Shown in pieces: positions 8,480-15,822 of a stretch of 64,000 nt of DNA. Position 1 is the first letter of the stretch; every line of letters starts with the position of its first letter. Source of the stretch: JAKJEP01 sp964580995 (GTDB lineage: Bacteria; Planctomycetota; Phycisphaerae; Sedimentisphaerales; SM23-30); the NCBI GenBank assembly GCA_964580995.1, contig CAZOMV010000015.1, positions 1 to 64,000 on the forward strand, read 5' to 3'. The notes below the pieces were generated by a model. The model was not told the DNA's origin, made no database searches, and saw only the letters and a list, made by a program, of their open reading frames with translations. The translations under genes were made by a program, and so were the position numbers.

Positions 8480-8560
8480 GGCAGGCTAGCCTGCACCACT
8501 CCGCCGCGATCATCTCACCCAATTGGCGCTCCCGTCGGTCGCTGCCACAAGGCGAGAAAG
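8480..8560 (+). repeat. Dispersed repeat R2, copy 3
   Basis: Begins with the perfect 14-bp palindrome GCAGGCTAGCCTGC (8481-8494). The rest matches copy 1 and, at its right side, copy 2. No direct-repeat flanks are visible. Confidence 0.55.
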
Positions 8561-8940
8561 GGAAAAATCCTTTTTCACCACGAAGCTGAGAAGGGCACGA
8601 AGGGGGGAGGGAAGATAAAGAAAGTCATCCGCCGATGAACGCCGATGAACGCAGATAAGAAATTATAATATATTAAATAATAAGCACTTAAGATATTTTT
8701 AAACACGAATGGGGGCAAAGGGAAATATGAAGAGTGCCGGCCAGAGGCCGGCGGTACGGGAGGCTGGCGGAGTGGTTGGGCGGTTAATTGGGGAGGGGGA
8801 ACAGGAAACGCATGGGGAAAAGGTGCTGGAACGATAAAATAGCGGTAGTATTTTGTTTGATTTAAAGTGCGTGGTGGCAAGTGTTTATATGTAATTTTGG
8901 AAAAATGTATGTTTATTTATAAACGAAATAATAATTATAT

Positions 8941-8968
8941 TTGACTTTTAGAAAATATGTGGTATAAT
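8941..8968 (+). promoter_or_regulatory. Sigma-70-type promoter upstream of the KAP gene
   Basis: TTGACT (8941-8946) and a perfect TATAAT (8963-8968) are separated by 16 bp within AT-rich DNA. It points at the KAP gene about 330 nt downstream. No other gene lies between, so it implies a long 5' leader. Confidence 0.55.
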
Positions 8969-9250
8969 TTAGGATGGTTAATGGATTAATGGTTGGATAA
9001 TGGGAACCACCCATGGCACGGATTACGTAGATCAATTTACTTTGAATGAAGATAAGGTAATCATTGGGGATTTGGCTGGTTTGGTTTGATGGCGGAAGGT
9101 AGAATGGGGGCGGTTTGGCAGCGTGAGGTAATAAGCATACAGGTATAAATATAATGGGTTTTTATGAAATTGCGGAGGGCCCGCTGGGGGCTTCCGGTTG
9201 GAAAAAAGAGATTTAACCACAGATCTCGAAGAAAAGAGAAGGATTTAACG

Positions 9251-9301
9251 GTGACAGTAAAAGAATTTATATCCGGTTACGGATTGCGGGTGAGCAGATG
9301 A
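9251..9301 (+). CDS. Possible 16-aa leader peptide coupled to the KAP gene
   Basis: A GTG-started frame (VTVKEFISGYGLRVSR) has a strong GAGAAGGA Shine-Dalgarno 7 nt upstream. Its stop codon overlaps the KAP start as ATGA (9298-9301). The KAP ATG itself has only a weak ribosome site, so the leader could drive its translation by coupling. Short length and lack of homologues keep confidence low. Confidence 0.3.
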   Translation: MTVKEFISGYGLRVSR

Positions 9302-11985
9302 AAAAGAGATGGCAGTTGATTGCGGGGCGATGGGCAGAATTGTTAATTCTAGTTTTGGTGGCATTGGTCATATCTATATTGTTATTTCCGGTTTACAGTT
9401 TATTGATCGAAAAGATAATTCAGTTTCTCGATCGATTTCATTTTGCATTTAAATATATTGTTGGAATTGTAACCGTATCATTTATGGTATGGATGTTACA
9501 TCGTGCAGGGGGAATACGATTTAAAAGAGATTTATATATTATAGGAATCTATTGGCCGCCAATATGGAAAATAGCGATTGCGGCTACTTTTGCATATTTG
9601 TTTCTATTGCCGGTAATTGTGAAGGATTATGAATATACGAAAATATATTATGGATGGATTGCAATAATCGGAATCATGCTGGTGGTAATCAATTGTCTTT
9701 TTGTATGGAGGTATAATCGCTATTCCCGAATAAGAAAACGACAATCCCGTATTGTTAAGGAAGATATATCGGAGTCGGTCGGAATCACGGAACTGGATAG
9801 CTTTGAGAAATTAATCGAATGGTTACAAAAAGAAGAACCAATAGACAAACCAATGCAAGATCGATTTGCGATGGCAGGAGTTGCCAGGCGAATTGTCCGG
9901 AATTTGCGAGAGAGTCCGTTGAAAACAATAGGTGTGATTGGAGAATATGGATGTGGGAAAAGCAGTATATTGAAATTAGTCGAGTATTACTTTCATTATA
10001 CAATTGAACATGATGATAAAAACTTATTTGATTCAAAGAAGATAATATTGAGCAAAATAGATGGGTGGGGGTTAACAAAAGAAACGGTGGTTGATGTTAT
10101 ATTGAAGCAAACGGTTGCTGAATTATCAAAATATGTTGATGGACTGGGGTTAATGAATATACCCCACGAATATCAAAAGGCATTGTCGGATGCGGGGCCA
10201 TGGTGGTGCAAAATTATTTTGACTGATTTTCCGAGGAAAGATGGCTTTAAACAGCTAGAACGACTTGATGAGGTTCTTGTGTGTATGGGGCTGCGAATGG
10301 TTATTATTTTAGAAGATCTCGACAGAAATATCCAGAAAGATGAAAAACTAAATGAAGTAGCGGGCTTACTGGACAGGATAAAAAAGCTGGATAATCTTTC
10401 CTTTGTTATGGCCATAAGTACCAATGTAGATTTAGTTGGTCCGGGAATAAGTATGAGGCTGGCCGAACACATTGAAGTGATTCCAGCATTATATCCAAAG
10501 TATGTAAGGGCTATTGTCAATATGTTTCGTGGATATTGCTTGAAACAATATCAGGAGGACGTTGATTTCCTATCAAAAGAACACCGGGAAAATCGATGGG
10601 GTACTGATAAAACCTACCCTTTCGATCCTGATGCATGGAAAGCCGCAATAGGAGGAAAGGACAAACCGATTTTTGCTATTCCTAAATTATTAACGGGGCC
10701 AAGAGCGCTAAAACAAGTACTACGTCGAACCTTATCAGCATGGAATAGACTCCATGGTGAAATAGATTTTGATGACTTACTTATGGCTAATGTGTTACGT
10801 TTTGCGGCTCCGGAGGCATTTGATTTTATTCATAATCATATTCATAAATTAAGAATGGCCGAAAGTGGAAAGATTGAAAGTGCCTCAGATAAATTGCATC
10901 AAAACACATCTGAAAATAAAGCAAATAAGCCTGAACAATTGTGGAATTATTATCTTAAAGGTAAAAATATATTATGGGATAAAAAAGCTGCCTATGATTT
11001 AATTGAAACTCTTTTTCCTGGTATTACTGATTGGAATAGCAATAAAACAATTGTTCCGCAACATATTGGCCGGGAAGATCTAACCGTTGATTACTGGGTC
11101 AGGTTGAATACAGAAGAACTTAAAGAAGATGAAATACCAGATCAGCAGGTTCTGTGTGCAATTGAGAAATGGAAAAAAGATAACAAAACAAAAACCTATC
11201 AAGGATATTCTCTGGCAAAGGCAATGTTAAATATCAAGCATTTCGCTGAAATGGTGAACCAGTTTTGGTTTCAGTTTAACGGTCAAGAAATAAAAGAGTT
11301 GACCATACAGTATTTTAGTCTGTTGCGAGGAGAAGCTGAAAAAGAAAACAGATCAGGATTTTCGGAATTATCCAATATGCTAAGTTTGCAATCAAAATAT
11401 AGTAGAGAAGATTTAAAGGGAGAATGGGTGAAAGATGAAATTGCTATGATGCTTCCCATAAATTTGGATTTGGCAATGGACATATACACAGAATATTATA
11501 AAGTATTTTATTCACAGAGTGAGAAACCACAAGAACATGTAGACTATATTATCAGTAAAGCAAGAGAATGTTTTAATGATATATCGATTTTTGTTAAAGC
11601 ATTGGAAGGGGCCAAGCAATATTGTATCACACAATTTATTAATATATGGAGTAAGCGGGAAAATAATATTGTTGATTATAGTAAATGGGTGTGGTTGGGA
11701 GATGTATTGATACAAGCTTTTGACGAAAATCCAAATATTGTTATGCCACAAATTGCAAATATAATTGTAGAGCAGAAACAATTTGAAAATGGCTGGCAAT
11801 TTGTGGGATTGCAGGAAGATCCATCCTCGGTGTGGTCTATGTTTAAAATAGGCAAAAAAAGGATGGTAGAATTAGTGGCTGGCGTTGAAATTGAATTATC
11901 TTCCTTTAATATGGAAGAACAAAGAATGATACAATATGCTCAAGAAAAAGCGAGAGAATGGCTTTCAAAGCATGTTGATTATTAG
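9298..11985 (+). CDS. KAP-family P-loop NTPase with N-terminal membrane helices
   Basis: An 895-residue protein. The N-terminus carries about four membrane segments (roughly 14-36, 51-68, 91-109, 118-138) and then a basic stretch (RYSRIRKRQSR). Next comes a P-loop domain with Walker A GEYGCGKSS (215-223) and Walker B VIILEDLDR (336-344), the EDLDR form typical of KAP NTPases. The C-terminal half is helical and unrecognised. KAP proteins are membrane-associated NTPases named after Kidins220/ARMS and PifA, the latter excluding phage T7; they are patchily distributed and often horizontally transferred. The gene is clearly more A/T-rich than its neighbours, stands alone, and is bounded on both sides by repeat islands. 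A phage-defence role is a reasonable guess, not shown. Confidence 0.8.
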   Translation: MKKRWQLIAGRWAELLILVLVALVISILLFPVYSLLIEKIIQFLDRFHFAFKYIVGIVTVSFMVWMLHRAGGIRFKRDLYIIGIYWPPIWKIAIAATFAYLFLLPVIVKDYEYTKIYYGWIAIIGIMLVVINCLFVWRYNRYSRIRKRQSRIVKEDISESVGITELDSFEKLIEWLQKEEPIDKPMQDRFAMAGVARRIVRNLRESPLKTIGVIGEYGCGKSSILKLVEYYFHYTIEHDDKNLFDSKKIILSKIDGWGLTKETVVDVILKQTVAELSKYVDGLGLMNIPHEYQKALSDAGPWWCKIILTDFPRKDGFKQLERLDEVLVCMGLRMVIILEDLDRNIQKDEKLNEVAGLLDRIKKLDNLSFVMAISTNVDLVGPGISMRLAEHIEVIPALYPKYVRAIVNMFRGYCLKQYQEDVDFLSKEHRENRWGTDKTYPFDPDAWKAAIGGKDKPIFAIPKLLTGPRALKQVLRRTLSAWNRLHGEIDFDDLLMANVLRFAAPEAFDFIHNHIHKLRMAESGKIESASDKLHQNTSENKANKPEQLWNYYLKGKNILWDKKAAYDLIETLFPGITDWNSNKTIVPQHIGREDLTVDYWVRLNTEELKEDEIPDQQVLCAIEKWKKDNKTKTYQGYSLAKAMLNIKHFAEMVNQFWFQFNGQEIKELTIQYFSLLRGEAEKENRSGFSELSNMLSLQSKYSREDLKGEWVKDEIAMMLPINLDLAMDIYTEYYKVFYSQSEKPQEHVDYIISKARECFNDISIFVKALEGAKQYCITQFINIWSKRENNIVDYSKWVWLGDVLIQAFDENPNIVMPQIANIIVEQKQFENGWQFVGLQEDPSSVWSMFKIGKKRMVELVAGVEIELSSFNMEEQRMIQYAQEKAREWLSKHVDY

Positions 11986-11994
11986 TAAGGTATG

Positions 11995-12034
11995 CACGGA
12001 CTAACACGGACTTGCACGGACATTCACGGACGGG
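11995..12034 (+). repeat. Four-unit 10-bp tandem repeat
   Basis: Four consecutive 10-bp units each begin CACGGAC and end in a variable trinucleotide (TAA, TTG, ATT, GGG). The period equals about one helical turn. It starts 10 bp after the KAP stop codon. Units without spacers of 25-40 nt rule out CRISPR. Confidence 0.75.
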
Positions 12035-12158
12035 AGGAGAAATAGAGGTGGCAAGAGAAAGAAAATGAATTCGGGATTTCAAAAAGAAAAGGAAGATGGA
12101 TTCCCGTATAAAAATTACGAGTTATAAATTCTGAATTACGAAGTGAAGAGAAACCTGG

Positions 12159-12178
12159 ATTCCTGCTTGCGCAGGAAT
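12159..12178. repeat. REP-like palindrome 1
   Basis: ATTCCTGC (12159-12166) pairs with GCAGGAAT (12171-12178) across a TTGC loop. It is the same element type as the palindrome at 12242, with paired base changes that keep the stem. Confidence 0.6.
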
Positions 12179-12241
12179 GACCGGCGGGCGATGGGGGTGG
12201 TATGTGGGGACATGGTATAAGAGCGGAGGATTAGAAGATGG

Positions 12242-12261
12242 ATTCCCGCCTGCGCGGGAAT
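12242..12261. repeat. REP-like palindrome 2
   Basis: ATTCCCGC (12242-12249) pairs with GCGGGAAT (12254-12261) across a CTGC loop. It resembles the ATTCCCGC...GCGGGAAT dispersed palindromes found in many bacterial genomes. Both copies are followed by GAC and preceded by GG. Confidence 0.6.
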
Positions 12262-12300
12262 GACAGACGTGGCCAACATGGCTGTGGCACAAGGGAAGAA

Positions 12301-12327
12301 CACCTCTCCACCTGCGGTGGAAAGGTG
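12301..12327. repeat. Strong intergenic hairpin
   Basis: CACCT-CT-CCACC, a TGC loop, and GGTGG-AA-AGGTG form two 5-bp stems around a symmetric internal mismatch. No T-tract follows, so it is more likely a REP-like palindromic repeat than a terminator. Confidence 0.45.
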
Positions 12328-12510
12328 CCACCCTACCGAGGGCAGGCCGGTGCGGGAATTTCGAAGGATCGGGATTGGGAGCTGGGATGGCAAACAGGTT
12401 TGAAACGTTACCTTTCGGTGGGGAGAATTTACTTGCGATAAACGTTTAGCGCGATATAGTTTGAGGATGGCAGACAGGTGCGTTTTGTGTGTAAGAACGG
12501 GTCCAAAACG

Positions 12511-12599
12511 GACGCCAGCGGCAAAAGCTCTTCGTCTCCTTGTTATCGGGGAGGCAGAGTTGTTTTTGGATGTCAATATTGACTTTTGGCGGTTCCGTT
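12511..12599 (+). mobile_element. 89-bp MITE, copy C
   Basis: Same layout as the other copies, flanked by AAAACG on both sides (12505-12510 and 12600-12605). Its last base differs (T instead of C), yet the length is still 89 bp. It lies only 28 bp before the start codon of the next gene, so that gene's promoter must lie inside or upstream of the element. Confidence 0.85.
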
Positions 12600-12627
12600 A
12601 AAACGAGGAATTATTTAGGAGATAAAA

Positions 12628-13407
12628 ATGGCTGGCGGAATGAGGTTTGGGTTATGTTGCTGGGTGGTGTTGGGGATGCTGGGGATGGGGGGATGCACGC
12701 ATTATGCTGCGCCGGGGCCGGGGGCGGAAATGAAGCTGTTTACGGGGGAGGAAAAAGCGGCTGCGAATATGGATCCGATTAAAGACCCGGAGGCCAGGGA
12801 GATTCTGGAGCGCCGGCCGGTGGCGGCCATACCGGCATACCTGGCGGCTGTACGAGTCCAGGGAGATAAATATAAGTCCCATACGCAGGTAGGTTATGGC
12901 GGTGGGAATTATTGTGTGCTGACGACGCTGGATATTGAAACGGAGGAAGATTTCGAGCGGATCGGGAAGCTGCCGCAGATAGCCCAGTTGGGGAGATTGA
13001 ACCGGCTGCTGCTGCCCCGGCGGTTTGAGTCGGACCAGGAATTGCGGAACGCGGCGCTGCAGATGCAGGCGGATATGCTGCTGATCTATACGATCGAGAC
13101 GGATTTTTATATTGGGGACGATTTAACGGCGGTGAGCGTGGTTACGCTGGGGCTATCCCCGCATGTCTGGGCCCGGGTATTTTCGACGGCCTCGCTGGTT
13201 TTGATGGATGTCAAGACGGGATATATCTATGGCGCGGCGGACGGCAACGCCAAAAAAGAACAGTTGGCGAACCACTGGACCAGCGGCGATGCGGTGGATC
13301 AATGCCGGCGGCAGACGGAACGGGAGGCGTTTGTGAATTTGCTGGGGGAGTTCGAGAAAATGTGGCCGGCGGTGGCGGAGAACCAGTTGAAAAGGCTGGG
13401 CAACTAA
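12628..13407 (+). CDS. Lipoprotein of unknown function
   Basis: A 259-residue protein with a lipoprotein signal peptide (hydrophobic stretch ending in the lipobox GMGGC at about 19-23) and no recognised domain. AGGAG lies 6 nt before the ATG. The mature protein has mixed alpha/beta character, with an LLIYTIETDFYIGDD segment followed by a hydrophobic SVVTLGLSPHVWARVFSTASLVLMDVKTG stretch. That pattern recalls envelope lipoproteins that collect a value and report it, but I assign no role. MITE copy C is inserted directly upstream and may have changed its expression. Confidence 0.7.
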   Translation: MAGGMRFGLCCWVVLGMLGMGGCTHYAAPGPGAEMKLFTGEEKAAANMDPIKDPEAREILERRPVAAIPAYLAAVRVQGDKYKSHTQVGYGGGNYCVLTTLDIETEEDFERIGKLPQIAQLGRLNRLLLPRRFESDQELRNAALQMQADMLLIYTIETDFYIGDDLTAVSVVTLGLSPHVWARVFSTASLVLMDVKTGYIYGAADGNAKKEQLANHWTSGDAVDQCRRQTEREAFVNLLGEFEKMWPAVAENQLKRLGN

Positions 13408-13425
13408 AAGGCAGGGCCGGCACCA

Positions 13426-13776
13426 TTACGCTGGATCGGCGGGGTGGTGGTGGCGGTAGGCGATGACGCGGACTTTTTCGAGGGTGATGAGGCCCTCGCG
13501 GATCATGGGGTCGATGAGGGGGAGGAAGGCGGCGATCCGCTGGGGGTTGTCCACGATTTCGATGATGATAGGCAGGTCTTCGGAGAGGCGGAGGATTTTG
13601 GCGGTGTGCATGCGGCTATGGGCGCCGAAGCCCATGATGCCGCGCAGGACGGTGGCGCCGGCCAGGCCGTTTTGGCGGGCGGTTTCGACGATGACCTCGT
13701 AGAGGGGGCGTGCGTGATATTTGTCGCTTTCGCCGATGAAGATTCTGAGCAGTTCCGCTTCGGTGGGCAGGTTCAT
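13426..13776 (-). CDS. DUF190 family protein, probable partner of the fluoride channel
   Basis: A 116-residue DUF190 protein with the conserved segments LLRIFIGESDKYHARPLYE, GLAGATVLRGIMGFG and PIIIEIVDNPQRI. DUF190 has a PII-like/ferredoxin fold and is commonly encoded next to crcB, suggesting a regulatory or accessory role in fluoride export. Here it lies 15 bp downstream of crcB on the same strand, in keeping with that pairing. Its biochemical function is unknown. Confidence 0.88.
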   Translation of the reverse strand: MNLPTEAELLRIFIGESDKYHARPLYEVIVETARQNGLAGATVLRGIMGFGAHSRMHTAKILRLSEDLPIIIEIVDNPQRIAAFLPLIDPMIREGLITLEKVRVIAYRHHHPADPA

Positions 13777-13791
13777 AATTATCTCCCGAAA

Positions 13792-14169
13792 TTACAGCCA
13801 GCGGGCCAGGGCCTGGGCGAGGAAGAAGCAGGCCAGCCCGCCGACATTTTGCAGGGTACTATTTACGGCAGCGGCGGTCCACTGGGCATCCGCCAGGAGG
13901 TTGCCGGTTTCGGCGACGTAGGTGGAAAAGGTGGTGAAGGCGCCCATGAAGCCGATGAGCAGGATGGAGCGGGTCTGGCTGCTAAGGGCATAGCGTTCCA
14001 GGGCCAGCGCCCAGATGAAGCCGAAGAGAAAGCAGCCGAGCAGGTTGATTACGACCGTACCGTAGGGGAAGGTCGGGGTGGTCCAGCGCTGGATCAGGCC
14101 AGCCAGGCCGAAGCGTGCCAGCGTGCCGAGGGCACCGGCCAGGGCAATCAGCAGGATTTTTTGGAGCAT
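13792..14169 (-). CDS. crcB: Fluoride ion channel CrcB/Fluc
   Basis: A 125-residue membrane protein with four hydrophobic segments that exports fluoride as a dual-topology dimer. The family motifs are complete: GALGTLARFGL near the N-terminus, PYGTVVINLLGCFLFGF in TM2, and GFMGAFTTFSTYVAE with the channel-lining Phe residues in TM3. It is followed by DUF190. I looked for a fluoride riboswitch in the short upstream region and did not see one. Only one crcB copy is present, fitting a homodimer. Confidence 0.95.
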   Translation of the reverse strand: MLQKILLIALAGALGTLARFGLAGLIQRWTTPTFPYGTVVINLLGCFLFGFIWALALERYALSSQTRSILLIGFMGAFTTFSTYVAETGNLLADAQWTAAAVNSTLQNVGGLACFFLAQALARWL

Positions 14170-14216
14170 GGGGCAATGTCACCTTGTTGTACTACATATT
14201 TTGGGACGGCGGCCAT

Positions 14217-14537
14217 TTAGCGGTAATCCTCCCGGACGGGGTAGAAGACATCCACGACGTAGCAAGCGGAGATGGTTTTTACGGAGTGTTTGGCGTTGGA
14301 GGGGATGACCACGACGGAGCCGGCGGAGAGGCGTTTGGTTTCGCCATCGACGGTGAGGTCCATTTCGCCCTGGATGATGCTGCCGACCTGCTCATGGACG
14401 TGGCTATGGGAGGGCAGGGTGGCGCCGGCGGCGAAGGTCCAGTAGGCGAAGGTCATATTTTCCGAATGCACAAAACGCACCCGGCAGCCGGGGAAAGGTT
14501 CTTTTTCTTTGATCGAATTCAATTCATAAGTAATCAT
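14217..14537 (-). CDS. Cupin-domain protein
   Basis: A 106-residue single-domain cupin (cupin_2 type) with metal-ligand motif HSHVHEQ and a second motif around SNAKHSV. Such small cupins can be sensors, isomerases or dioxygenases; no substrate can be assigned. It is 47 bp upstream of crcB on the same strand, so it may share its transcript. Confidence 0.8.
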   Translation of the reverse strand: MITYELNSIKEKEPFPGCRVRFVHSENMTFAYWTFAAGATLPSHSHVHEQVGSIIQGEMDLTVDGETKRLSAGSVVVIPSNAKHSVKTISACYVVDVFYPVREDYR

Positions 14538-14703
14538 CCGGTTCTCCAGTAAAAAGAGGTTCAGGGTTTAACCAATCAGCCGATACTATGTATTTTTGGC
14601 GGATAAAAGTAAACAAAATATACCTAAAATGCAATAAATTTATACCATAGCACGTTATCCCTACACAGAGACATTTTTTGATGGACCAACGAAAGGAAAA
14701 CCG

Positions 14704-15807
14704 ATGAAAGCTGAAAATGCAATCCGTTTTAACACCTTCATTTCCAGTATTTTATGCCTTTGGCTGCTTTCGCTGATCGGCTGCCAGTCCAGGCCGAGCC
14801 AGCCGCGGAATATCATTCTCATCGGCTGGGACGGGGCGCAGCGGAATCATGTGCAGGAATGCCTGGGGCGCCAGGAGCTACCCAGCCTGGCCCGGCTAAG
14901 CGGTGAGGGGGCGCTGGTGGCGATTGATATTTATCGCACCACCGATACCAAAGCGGGCTGGTCGCAGATTTTGACCGGATACGAACCGGAAATCACCGGC
15001 GTGTACAGCAATGGCCGGTATCGGCCGATTCCCGCGGGGTACACGGTGTTTGAGCGGCTGGAGGAACATTTTGGGCCGGATAATTTCGTTACCGTCGCCG
15101 TCATAGGCAAAAAAGGTCATGTGGATGCAGCAGGGCCGGTGAAAAAGAAAATCAACCCGGCTGCAATATCAAAGTCCGGTCAGAACGAAAACCAAGCCGC
15201 CCAAAAAACAAAGAAGGCCGGCAAAAAGCAGGCCCAAGGCAAAGCGAAGCGGCCGGAGGGAAGGATCGTCGAGGAAAATGGTGTTAAATACCGCGTGATA
15301 CCCGGCAAGCCGTATTTTCATACGAAGAACAATGTGGATGTTTTTATCAATGGCCTGACGCAGGATGAGAAGGTGGGCAGTAAGACGCTGGAGTTGCTGG
15401 AAAAGTATAAGGATCAGCCGTTTTTCTTTTTCGTTCATTTTGCGGAAGTGGATCATTCGGGCCACCGGGCGGGGGAAAATTCCCAGGCCTATAATGATGC
15501 TCTGATTTCCGCTGACACCTGGACCGGCAGGATTATGGATAAGCTGGGGGAGCTGGGTCTGTATGATGATACGCTGATTTATGTAACCGCCGATCATGGT
15601 TTTGATGAAGGGCAGAAGGGACATAAAGATGCGCCGTATGTATTTCTGGCGACCAACGACCCGCTGGTCCAGCGGCGGGGAAAGCGGGCGGATATTACTC
15701 CGACGATTCTGGATCGCTTTGGCGTGGATTTGTCGGCGATGGATCCGCCGCTGAGCGGTCACTCGCTGCTGCGGGTCTATGAACCGCCGCTGTGGCAGGC
15801 GGAATAG
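14704..15807 (+). CDS. Alkaline-phosphatase-superfamily phosphodiesterase/sulfatase-like lipoprotein
   Basis: A 367-residue protein with a lipoprotein signal (hydrophobic core ending LIGC, about 19-27) and a type I phosphodiesterase/AlkP-like domain. Visible metal-site elements are the Asp of IGWDGAQ, DTKAGWSQILTG (nucleophile Thr region), HFAEVDHSGH and TADHGFDEG, followed by a late His in the GHSLL region. A Lys/Gln-rich insertion at about 140-180 interrupts the domain and may be a flexible linker. It probably acts on a phosphate, sulfate or phosphonate ester in the envelope. GAAAGGA precedes the ATG. It is convergent with the glycosidase operon. Confidence 0.8.
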   Translation: MKAENAIRFNTFISSILCLWLLSLIGCQSRPSQPRNIILIGWDGAQRNHVQECLGRQELPSLARLSGEGALVAIDIYRTTDTKAGWSQILTGYEPEITGVYSNGRYRPIPAGYTVFERLEEHFGPDNFVTVAVIGKKGHVDAAGPVKKKINPAAISKSGQNENQAAQKTKKAGKKQAQGKAKRPEGRIVEENGVKYRVIPGKPYFHTKNNVDVFINGLTQDEKVGSKTLELLEKYKDQPFFFFVHFAEVDHSGHRAGENSQAYNDALISADTWTGRIMDKLGELGLYDDTLIYVTADHGFDEGQKGHKDAPYVFLATNDPLVQRRGKRADITPTILDRFGVDLSAMDPPLSGHSLLRVYEPPLWQAE

Positions 15808-15822
15808 GCGTCCAATCGCAGG

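Larger units (their letters stand above)
7134..9297. other. 2.2-kb repeat-rich intergenic region
   Basis: No conventional gene is supported here. The region contains a perfect 16-bp palindrome (7390-7405), a 29-codon leftward ORF, three diverged copies of a 55-80-bp repeat, and a roughly 20-bp-period A-rich tandem at about 7945-8025. It also holds islands of 8-10-bp tandem repeats such as CGCAGATGAA-type units (8391-8411, 8626-8658), CGCAAAGG-type units (8343-8366) and CACGAATG-type units (8451-8471). Near the right end is a strong promoter directed at the KAP gene. The composition varies sharply over short distances. This looks like a site of repeated insertion and decay. Confidence 0.7.
11986..12627. 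other. Repeat-rich intergenic region downstream of the KAP gene
   Basis: No gene is supported. It contains a 10-bp-period tandem (11995-12034), two REP-like palindromes (12159 and 12242), a strong hairpin (12301-12327) and MITE copy C (12511-12599). Together with the island at 7.1-9.3 kb it encloses the KAP gene in repetitive DNA. Confidence 0.7.

Noticed and set aside
9000..9089. 29-codon ORF in the leader of the KAP gene
   Set aside because: No Shine-Dalgarno and no similarity; it lies in a region of decayed repeats.
7134..9297. tRNA, rRNA or RNase P RNA in the large intergenic region
   Set aside because: No cloverleaf, no conserved rRNA segments and no RNase P core found by eye.
11995..12034. 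Tandem repeat considered as a CRISPR
   Set aside because: Units are 10 bp without unique spacers, and there are no cas genes.
12136..12576. Leftward 146-codon frame across the region before the lipoprotein
   Set aside because: It consists of REP palindromes, a hairpin and part of MITE copy C; no protein resemblance.
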